A stretch of 64,000 bases of DNA, from NCBI RefSeq assembly GCF_010015445.1, contig NC_053128.1:8417840-8481839 (forward strand), given 5' to 3'. The stretch's first letter is position 1; the number at the start of each line of letters is the position of its first letter. The notes beneath the pieces were generated by a model, which was not told the origin of the DNA, did no database searches, and was given only the letters and a program-made list of their open reading frames with translations. Both the position numbers and the translations under genes were made by a program. This document shows, one piece after another, positions 13,101 to 24,258 of the stretch. Origin of the DNA: Perca fluviatilis. Taxonomy: Eukaryota; Chordata; Actinopteri; Perciformes; Percidae.

Positions 13101-16100
13101 AATACCTGATGCTCTGGATGATGTCTTAGAGCCCACTACATAATTGCCAGTAAAGAGAATTCATGGCGATTATATGTTGTCCAATCAGTAGGGGACACTG
13201 GTATACCAATGGATTTGGAGCTGGTATTAGTCTTCATAGCAGGGTGATAGATTCAGTTTTTTTAAACACCAGCTTTGGGTTTTTAAAATCAGTTTTCATG
13301 GTTCAAAGTGTTGGTAAGAAGGAATTTCAACCTCAAACTGGAGCTCAAGTGTCCTAAAAATCATAAGGATTTATCCCTGGGGACCATTTCTGCATCTCAT
13401 AACTCTTAAATTGCCTCCTCGAGTCCTCCACTTGCTTCTGTTAGTCTTAGTCCCTCCCACCGAGGAGGCATGGGAGAGACACAAGGAAATCATGGGAGGA
13501 GAGAAGCAACGAGCAAATGTGTTTTAGAGGCATGAGACGTCCTTTCCTGTGAAGCGTCACGTGAATTTGCAGCTGTATGGGCGGAGTTAACAACTCTTTC
13601 AGCTGCACGGCTTCTGGGAAGGCTGCTCTCGTGTATCCTCGCCTATAGCTCCTCAGTGATCCCTCCCCGATGCTCGCTCCTCCGGGCAGGAATAGGAGCT
13701 TTGAGACGGCCTTCGCCGAGGAGGGACAGAACAACATCCGGTTCAGCCGAGGACCGAGGAGTTGAGGAGCTGTCAAATAAGGGTTATGAGATGCAGCCCA
13801 TGAATATCTGCTGCTACTGAGTTTAGAGACACTATCAAGGTATTTGATTTAAGAAATTAAGTAGTAGCATGCAATTAGGTTTAAATTTATATCATGTTAT
13901 TTTGAATAGGACTAGAGCTGCAACTGATTATTATTTTCATTATCAAATAATTTCAAAAAATGGCAATAATTGTGAAATGTAGTCACGTTCCCAAAGCTCA
14001 AGGTGATGTTTTCAAATGTCTATTGACAAACAGTCCAGAACCCAAAGATATTAAATTTACAATGATATAAAAGGAGCACTTATAGTTTTATCGTTTCAGC
14101 ACTAAAACCGCTCACAGTGGGTTTAAAATCTTTCTTTCGACAGGCTGAACTGAATTCAGCCAGTGATCACAGCACCCCTTAGATAACATTATACAACCAT
14201 AACAGCCAACTTACATGTGCAACGCTCTCTTCGCTCAGTCTAAGGCTGTTATGGCGGCCTCATTAGCGCCTGCCTGTTATTTCGTTAGTGTGAAACAACA
14301 ATGGTCACTTGACGGAGGATTACAGCAAAGCACCTGACTCTTGTGATCGGGCTGAGCAGCTGGACTCTGGAGCGCACGCTGGCCCGTCTGGGGTCTGGGT
14401 GTAACGCGTTCTTATTGGGCCTCTTTGCACAACCTCAGTGAGTGTATTAGGTAACACAGTCGAAAGTAATGGCCTCTTTGTTTATCTTACTTCATGACAT
14501 CAGAGTTTTGCTCAGGGAGGGCTTATGTTGTACTGTACCAACTTATTCTTTTGGTTTGCAGATCCAGGTTTAGCCCCTTTAACTGGGACCTGCTCGGGTG
14601 TTGGAGAGCTTAATTTACAGCTTGTTTAAGCAAGGTTTACTGTGGGCGGTTAGAAGAAAAAAAAAAGTTCCATTTATGTGTTATTTTACCATTCAAAGTC
14701 TTATATTAATACATTACCAGCTACTCATTAAATAGATAATATCTCTGAGTAAAAGAGTTGCACAAAAACCTAGAATGTGACATAATATCCCAAAAATATT
14801 GACAGTTTAAGACCATTTACTGCCTTAGAAGTTGTCTTTTGTCTCGCCCTGCAGTACAGGGAGGTCAGAGGTCATGCTTGATAAGCAGTGTCCCACATCT
14901 CCAGAACTGAAAGCCAGGTGTAATGTCACATTGTGTGTCCTAATTCCATTCCACATACTAAAATGTAACCATGAACATAATGTAGTATTTTCTCATTAAA
15001 TATAGATGCCATTATCCATACTAAATTAGCTTTAATACTACTGTAGAAAGCGAGTTGGAAGATCTCAGCATATCAAAAGATAAGCATTAAAATGACATTT
15101 TAATGAAATGGGACAGGTTTGTCAACCCACTATGACTTCAACCCCCAAATGAGGACACTGTTGTCTTAATGTGTGTAACTAACTTCTTTTTTTTTTTATC
15201 TTTGAGTTTAATAGCTGGAGTTGCTTATGTTCAGTTTCCGTCTGTCGTCAGGTCCTGGAGAGCTTTAAGATCATGGACTACAGTCTGCTGCTGGGGATTC
15301 ACATTTCTGACCGGAAGCCGCTGAGCAGAGAAAGCCGGTGTGACAGCAGGCGGGGACAGAAAGTCCTCTACTCCACCGCCCTCGAGTCCATCCAGGGGAA
15401 CGCAAAGGCCCCCGAACCGGTGGCTGATGACGACACGTGAGACTTTTTTGCAATTCTCTTCTTTTATGAACACTAGGGATCGACCGATACTGGGTTTTCA
15501 GAACCGATACCAATTATTAGTAGTTAAAGCGCCCATATTATACTCATTTTCAGGTTCATAATTTTATTTTAAGGTTGTACCAGAATAGGTTTACATGATT
15601 TAATTAAAAAAAAACATATTTTTGTTGTACTGCACAGCTCTCTCTCACTGCTGCAGATACTCTTTTCACCTGGTCTCTCGTTTAGTTACAGAGTGAGACC
15701 TCTTTTCTTCTTCATCTTCTGTACTATCTTTCATTGCACTTCACATGCGCAGTAGCTCAGATGAGTCTATGCTCAGATGTAGATCATGTCAGCTAGCTAG
15801 CTCCATAGAAGTAAAAGAGAGGCTGTTTCTTCAACTTCGGTCAGTTACAAGGCAGTATTAGCTGGGAGACTTCTAAATGAGGGCGCACATGTAAGTAGTT
15901 CTTTTGTAGATTATGGTGAACTTGTGTGTGTTGTAGCAGTGCTTTGCTATTGAGAACGAAGTAGCATGCTAGCGTTAGCATGCTAACGCTACGAGCTAAC
16001 GGTTGCGGTTAGCCAGCTCTTTTCCAATTCTGGGCCGATTTTGAACAGCTCACCCAGAGACTGAAGGCAGGACACATTCAGAAACCGTATCTCACTCAAA

Positions 16101-19100
16101 ACAGCATGGATGGATTTTTTTCAAAGTTTGTATGAGTGTGGAAGCACCAGAGACGAACATCCCAAATCCCAGAAAAAGTTTTTTTCATAATATGGGCACT
16201 TTAATGAAACTGATAACCGATTATTTGGAACCGATATGCATTTACAGTGAAAATGAAAATCTTTTAGTCAAAATTAAGATTTTGGAACGTTACAAAATCC
16301 AACAACAAAACTTTGTTTAAATGCTGTAAGCAATAATTCAATAAATTAGAAGCTTTCAACATAATACACAGCAAAATATAGTCAGACAGTTTTGTGGGTG
16401 GGACATTAAGTCAGACTCAGTGGAGAGTGAAACCGAAGCAGAGGGACAGACACAGAGCTGGCCAAAGTAGCACACTTTTTTTCTTTTCTTTTTTTTTTTT
16501 TAAGATTATTGTTTGGGCATTTTCGGCCTTTATTTTGACAGGACAGCTGAAGACATGAAAGGGGAGAGAGAGGGGCAATGACCAAGGGGGTAAGCCAGCC
16601 TCCACAAAGCGTACCTCCCATGGAGCCATTTTGATGCTAATAAGCCATCACCTGCCGTTAGCATTCCATTGACTGCCATTCATTTTGGCGCCACTTTGAC
16701 AGCGAATAACTTTACATCTGAAGCGTTTAAAGACTCTATTTGTCCATTGTTTATTTCTAAAGAAACACGACAATGTATAAAAGGCTCCATTACCTTGTAC
16801 CTCACGTTATGGCTCCGTAGCAGACGTTTTTGTAAAAATAGGCTAACGATTGTGTCATAACCACACGACTTACTGTCGCACAAGAGATAAATTACCGTAT
16901 AGTACAGAAGAAGCTCGCAAGCAGTTTCGACTTACATTAGCTGTTTAAGTTGAATTACTAATGTTAACTAGCATGTTAGTTAGCAATAATTAGCCTGTGC
17001 CCATGTTATCTCCTTACATATACCTACGCTCTCCGTCTCTGCAAGATTGGGAATGATTGAGATTTCTCTCGGCACAGCTACCAGAAGACTTCACACTTTC
17101 AGACAGGTCGCTCACATCACATCTACGTCGGCAAGCTCAGTTGAAGGCTGCACAGTAACGCTCAGCCATCACCGGAAAAGTGCTTCTAATATCCTTCACT
17201 GGTGTCCGTGGAAAACAATGGGGTCACGTTGTCCATTTATTTTACTCTATGCGAATGACTTGCAGCAAAGGGCCGCAAGTCGGAGTCGAACCCGGACCCA
17301 CTGCGTCGAGGAGTAAACCTCTTTATATGGGCGCACGCTCTACCAGCTGAGCTATCCGGGCGCCCAAGTAGCACACTTTTTAATAAATTAACTTCATAGG
17401 TTATCAGGAAAATAAAACTGTCAAAAAAACGGCCCGATAGTCGGCAAGGGCCAAAATCGGTCCATCCCTGATAAACACTATTTATTTGCTTTTTTGGCTT
17501 TGGAGGGTATGTCAAATGGGAAAATACAGATTGAAACTGACATTTCACAGCTTGGTTTTATTTTGGAGTTCCTTTGCAGCAACCTGAGAGTAGGGCATTA
17601 CAGTATGTAATGTGAAGACAGTTATCTTTTGGTAGTGTGGAGGGATGGCTGATGCTATTTTAGGTTTGTATGAGGTCTGTCTGTGTTTCTCTCATCTCTC
17701 TATTCAGCTCTTTTCTCTTTTTAGTTTCAAAGACTCTTCTTCTGCTTTTTCTTCTGTACTCTTACACAAACTGCTTTCCCATGAGCAAAATCTCGGTGTT
17801 GTGAAACTTTGCACAATCGCATGATCTGGTCCAACTGACACATATTTGATTATGGTGATGATTTTCCGGATGGTGGCACCATAGCAACAATATGAAACTT
17901 TTAAAAGTCAGCTATACTGTATGCTACACATTTAACTATTTCACCAAACATGTTGAGGTCCGTTACTCTTTTCTTTCTTTTTTTCAGATTGGGTGGAATT
18001 CCTGCCAAACATAAAGACGAGAACCTTCTCATCTTTTTAGGAATCATCGACATCCTTCAGTCCTACAGGTGAGCTCACAGTAACGCACACAGTAGTTTCT
18101 TAAAAATATTTTTATATTTCCTTTTGTGTTTGCCTGTCAAATTACATCTCAAACATATTCAATCAGCGCCTTAACATGTACCTTTTACCATTTCACGATC
18201 ACTTAAATGTTGTCACTCCAGACTCCATAGACATAATATGTCAGTAGAGTCTGGAGTGTGCCACCAGGCTCCATAGACACACAGTTTCTATATGAATCAT
18301 GTATTTTTAATTCTTGATTGCAGATTCATCAAGAAGGTGGAACACTCCTGGAAAGCTCTTGTACATGACGGGGTAGGTAACTCCCCATCCTCCTTACCTG
18401 CAGGTTTTTTTAATGTCTACATGCATATGTATCTGCACAAGTGTGTGTGTGTGTGTGTTCGTGCATGCTTGCTTGTGCGTGCGTGCGTGCATGCATGCGT
18501 GTGTGTGTATTTATGTCTGACGGTATCCTTTGCTTCCCAGGACACGGTGTCGGTGCACAGGCCCAGTTTTTACGCGGACAGATTTCTGAAATTCATGGGC
18601 TCGACCGTATTTAAAAAGACTCACCGTAAGTCGCTGAGCTAACATAACTCCTGTACTCTGAGATTGGCGAGCTTCTCTTTTAAAACCACTCTTTCTGCGT
18701 GTCTCTCAGCTTTAAGAGGAGCATCCTCAAAGAGGAAGAGGGGTTCCCTCTACGCAGGGAAGTCAGCCTCTCAGGAGTTTCTGTCCCCGCAGAGAGAGGA
18801 GAGGAAGGAGGAGAAGAAGGCTCAAAGCATGGACAACCTGGATGGAAACAGTGAGCTTTAGGATAGCATTGAACATGATATTTGAGCAAACGCTTTTTTG
18901 CATTGTTTTTGGGGGAGGCTTTGCTTGATTCACTGATGATTTGCTTGTTACCACAGTGTACAGTTCCTCCAGGCAACCGGACCTTCTTCCGAGAGTTTCT
19001 TTCAAGTCCACTGGAGATTCTGAAGAGTACCTTGAAAACAGGTACTTCACGCATGCAGCTGTCAGATCTCAGCTAAGTCAATTTTCCAGGAATTTAGAAA

Positions 19101-22100
19101 AGTTAAGATTGTTCGTTCACTTCACGTTCACAAAAAGCACGATGCAAGTTATTGAACTGAGCAGAACAGAACAGAAAAGGATTATCTTTTTCTATTTGTA
19201 TATTTCACAGTGATAAAGGCGTTTTCATTTATTCTTGAAAAAAAGGGCCCAAGAGGTCAAAATACATAGAAAATTAAGTACAGCTGTAACAATTCCAAAA
19301 TTTGCTGTTCAATTAATTGTCCCAGACTTAATTACGTTTGACCATATAATTGTCTCTTTCAGTGAAATTTACGGAATATTTAGTTATTTATTACTTTTTA
19401 AAACAAATTAAAGTTTTGAATGAATTCCAGGATTTTTTTTTCAGATCACACAGCAGTGTTTCCTTTAGGATTTTTTTTTTTTTTAATCCCCCCCCGTCGC
19501 CAAATGTTTTACGTATGAAACGGAACTGACACTTCGCTGCAACACAAACAAATATATTTATTCACACACAATGTGGCATACTTTCAGTTGTGATTGAACT
19601 GTATTTTATCAGGAGCTATAGGGCACTTAACATCTACAACAGGTCTACAAAATTCATTTTACAAGAAATTCTTCATAGGGAAACCAAAACCCAAAGTATA
19701 GAATGGAAGCATTCAAAATGAAACAAATTGCATCTTTTCCTCAGTGGCAAAGTTGGCAGCCTTGCTGTGCGCATTTAATTTTTCTCGGCTTTTGGAAAAA
19801 TTATTCCAAGGCTTGGTTATTGGGGAATTCAGAAAGAGGTGGCCCATTGATGCTGAGTAGCATACATGCTGCTAGATGGCCCCTCTGCAGCCTGTTCCTC
19901 AATTACATTATCTTAATACAGTGTAACTACTTCCGCATGTAAATAATGCACCTAAAATACAAATGTGAGCAAGGGCGTTCAGCAATCGCTATCGAATCAA
20001 AAGACACGTGCAATTTAGCTAGCAGGTGAAGAATACAAACAATGAAAATTTAATTTTTTTGTGTCATTTAGAAAAAACAATCTTCTGAAATTCAGGTTTA
20101 CTTTTATCCTTGATTCTTGACTGAAGTCGAGACTCACCAGATTAATAATGACCTACTGTATGTTTGCATTTTCCTGAAGAACAAAAGGTCATCAAAAGTG
20201 GAGCTATAAGTAGAAACCACAAACTTAGTGTGCTCATTTACAGCTTTATGCTACATTGACTTGTATTTTTATGTTGCAGTGAGGAGCGGCGAGCCTCCAG
20301 TTCAACGATCGCTCTGGACGATCCTCTGCCGTCTCTCAGCAGGAGCCAATCAGAGTCTGAACTGGACGTCTACTTGGTATGAAATGTTTTATAGAAGCCT
20401 ATACATTCTGCATGAAAAACATGTAATCTATATTCATCTTATTGTCAACAAATCCCATGAAAAGACCAAAATCAACAGTGTGGTAGTCAGTCTCTTAGTA
20501 TTGTCTGACTTTCTGACCCTCTCTGTGGCTCTCAGCCCCAAGAAATATATAAAATATCACCAACCTTATCCTTTTAATTACTAACAAACACCACGGCAGA
20601 GTGGCTGAAACTCCTATTATATACAGTATATGTATAATAAACAGTTTGCCCAAACATACCTCTCTTTAAGCTGTGATATCTTTAATTGAAGCATAGTGTT
20701 GTAAGTAAATGTTTGCAAAACTTGTATTTCAAGAGAGAAATTAGGATTTTTTTTAAGGGCCGCTGGAGGAACTGCATGTTAAAACCTTTCCACCCTGGTT
20801 TTAAAGTAATACTTCAACATTTTGGAAAATATATTTATTAAGTGGTGTCAATTTTGTCATCTAACTGTGGGCAAGAAAGACAGCTCTCACCTGTTACTTA
20901 CTCTCCAATTCACAAATGGTAAGGTTATTCTCAACATAGTAAGACTTTTTTACTAAGCTAATAGAAGTTTTTGGAATATTACAATAGGGGTGGGAATCAC
21001 CAGAGGCCCCACGATACGATACTTATGGCACGATACCTATGGCACAATACGATATTATCATGATACAATATTATCACTATACTTATGTCACAATATGATA
21101 TCACGATACTTATGTCACAATACAATATTATCACGATACTTATGTCACAATACGATACTTATGGCGCAATACAATATTATCACTATATTTATGTCACGAT
21201 GCAATATGATCACTGTGCTTATGTCACCATACAGTATTGTCGCGATACTTATGTCACGATACGATATTATTGCGATACTTATGCCACTATAAGATATTAT
21301 CACGATACTTATGTCACAATACGATATTATTGCGATTTAAATATATTGCGATATTCTGCGATATATATATAGCAATTTTTTACCTTTCTCTTATTAATTT
21401 CAAATTTTGTCCCCAAAGAAAACTTTGTCACCATCGGTTTTATCTAAAAAGACACATTCTTATTTGGAAAAAACCCAACTGCACATTCTAGTGGATTGAA
21501 AAAGCAATTGATTTTTATTATTCTAGTACCAAAAAGAGACTTCGCAACACCGCAAACATGATCGGTCCCCCTACAATAAAGGCAATGGGTCTGTTAACTT
21601 ATTTGACAGGAATCTATGCATTTGCATTCGTTATTTCTGACAATTTAAATAAAATCCCAATTAACAAAACTGCTTAAAAAAAATTATATTAATATTAAAA
21701 TACTACATTTAAAATCATGGGGAAAGTCCTGTACAGCCTAAACTGAGATAAGCCCTCATATTCAAAGACACAGTTGTTTGGCAAACTGCTATTAAACACA
21801 TTCGGAGAGGATTTTAATTGCTACTTTTTCTCTCAATTCTTATCGTTTTGGCACTGGTGATTTTGCTTTGGTGCTGGCTAAAAACCTCTTTGGGTGGCAC
21901 CAAAACTTCCTCTATGCAGGAAAAAGCCTGCCTTATGATGACTCAGATTTGCCTCAGCAGAACACAATGAATAACCAAAATAGAAACACGTAGAGTAAGG
22001 GATTAAATGCATTACATGCTTACATCTGTCTGCCTATCCCTTAGCGCTACCCCAGCATGCAATTTCTCACATCTTCCTGGAACTTTCTTCTTTAGCCTCC

Positions 22101-24169
22101 TCAGTCCTTTCATCTGTGTCAGCCTGAGAAACGCCAATGAATCTCCTTTTTCTACAGCCCTTATCTTACATAACCACAAAATCCTTATTCAGGCTTATAT
22201 GAAGCTGCTCACATTAAGCAGTTCTATTCAGGCTCTGTGGGAAGCCTGCAGACGTCTGAGTTAATCTGATCTCAAAGCCTCTGCCAGAAGATTCAAAAAC
22301 TACAGCGAGTGTGAAAGACAAAAATCTAGGCCTTGATCATATCTGACAGCTGTTTCTCTTCTTCACTTTTATTTTTAACTGGTTGCTCAGAAAGATTGAT
22401 CTGTACGTTCCCAGATGTTTTTAACTGCTTACCTCCTAAATAGAATAAAGTCCAGTCTAGATCATAAGGACAGAGGTGTTCTTGACTCCATGGTTATATT
22501 TTTAGTATTTATTTAAAGGTTCATAACAGTGTTGTAAAATTGCATGTTTTACCTACCCTGGAAATCCGGAGTTCTTGCGAGAGCAGAATTTGAATTTGCT
22601 CAGCGAGTCACTCTGGTATTGAGTAATGATGCTCATTAACTGTGCCCTTGTAGCCAGGTTGCACCAATCACATCGGTGTATCTGATAGAGGCGAGCCAGA
22701 GGCGAGCTAAACAGATGACGACAGTTTAATCTACCAGTTAGCTAGTGTATGGGCTCTGGATACGTCACCCCGTGTATTGTTGTAATTGGTCGTAGTGTTA
22801 TCCACTTGCGTGCAGTTTGATTTTCATATGCATGCTTGGTGCCGCCCCTCGAGTTGGGCCATTTTCATTACTCAATGCCAGACCCTTAATCTTTCAGATT
22901 TGGGTCTGGATTTCCAGGCTATGTTTTACCCAATAAATTACCAATTGCATACACCGTACATTACTGCTGACCATTTTCCAAAGCTGCCTTAGTGTTTTAA
23001 ATATTGGAATATCTGTTTGCTTCCTTTCAGGCTGCCACTGGTTTTCAGTCGTTTCAGTAAGGTATGAAAATCAACGTGTTGATACATGAAACTTGCTTGA
23101 GCATTAAAATATATATGATGTTCTTCCCTTTGATAGACAACCTAACTGTCTTTGCTGCCTGAAGGGTAGAGGAAAAAAACATTAATAAAATTGACTCTTT
23201 GAAAAAAAAAAAAATGAAACACTGCAGAATGTTTTGGAAATTGATCAGCAGTAATGTAATACAAAGGAAATAGTGAGGTAGAATATAGCAAACTTCCAAA
23301 AGTTCCTGTCTTCCTCAGGCAAACATTTATGTGAAGAAAAAACAGGCTACTCAGTTCAAACCATGACAGTTTAGGAGTTCATGTGATACAAAAAAACATT
23401 TATCCCAAAAGTAGTCTCGCATTGCCTAGTCTTTATCAACGACGTTTCATTTCCGGGATTGTCCAGGTCCGCCGGACATTCCAACGGATGTCCCTCATTG
23501 TCATTTTCAATGTCTTCCACTTCCTTTGTGTTGGCATTTTAAACTCCAGTGGATTTCTGAGGACTATGGTTAACTGCTCCTCAGATCTCTGCAGGGTAAA
23601 TCCAGACAGCTAGTTAGACTATCTGTCCAATCTGAGTTTTCTGTTGCACGACTAAAACAACTTTTAAATGAGCACATGTTCCACCAAAACAAGCTCCTTC
23701 CCGAGGCTATTTTACAGCAGCACCGTGGCTCTGTCCGGTGCTTAGCACCGCCCAAGACGATTGTGATGTGCTTTAAAGAAATCCCAATAAACCAGAGCAC
23801 GTTTTCCCCCCCAGAATGCTATGTGGACTAGCCTGACCTTCCTCCACAGCGCTGTGGAGGAAGGTCTGGCTACACCACACATACATTCTGGGATAGGAGA
23901 AAGAAACACTCTGGGTTGTTTGCATTTCTTTAAACCAATCACCATCGTTTTGGGCGGTGCTAATGGTGCAAAGGACCCTCGGGTGAAATTACTCCGAACC
24001 ATCCCTTTTAAGCATTTTGTTGCACATCATTTCAAAACAAAACCTGGCCTGAGCTCTGATAATTTATCAGAACTACCTCTCTTTTTCCTTTGCATGCTAT
24101 TTTTGTTCTGCACCTGTACTCAACTGGGATTGGATGTATTGTCCTTGTATGTATGTATGTATGTATGTA

Positions 24170-24258
<89 letters not shown>

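Larger units (their letters stand above)
15475..17470. repeat. Outer repeat of a nested transposon stack
   Basis: The left end reads AGGGATCGACCGATAC and the right end, on the opposite strand, AGGGATGGACCGAT, giving inverted termini about 2 kb apart. The host repeat, recognisable by ccgatacc/accgatt stretches, is interrupted by a TTAA MITE (15528-16200) and by a SINE (16481-17365) that itself carries a 671-bp insertion. Confidence 0.65.

Noticed and set aside
16481..17365. tRNA gene
   Set aside because: A and B boxes are present, but there is no complete acceptor stem, the body continues as a SINE, and a target duplication flanks it.
18663..19076. Antisense open frames overlapping pip5k1b exons 11 and 12
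   Set aside because: Shadows of real coding exons; the + strand splice phases are consistent.
20990..21356. CRISPR-like array
   Set aside because: Units are adjacent, diverged tandem repeats without unique spacers, in a eukaryotic intron.
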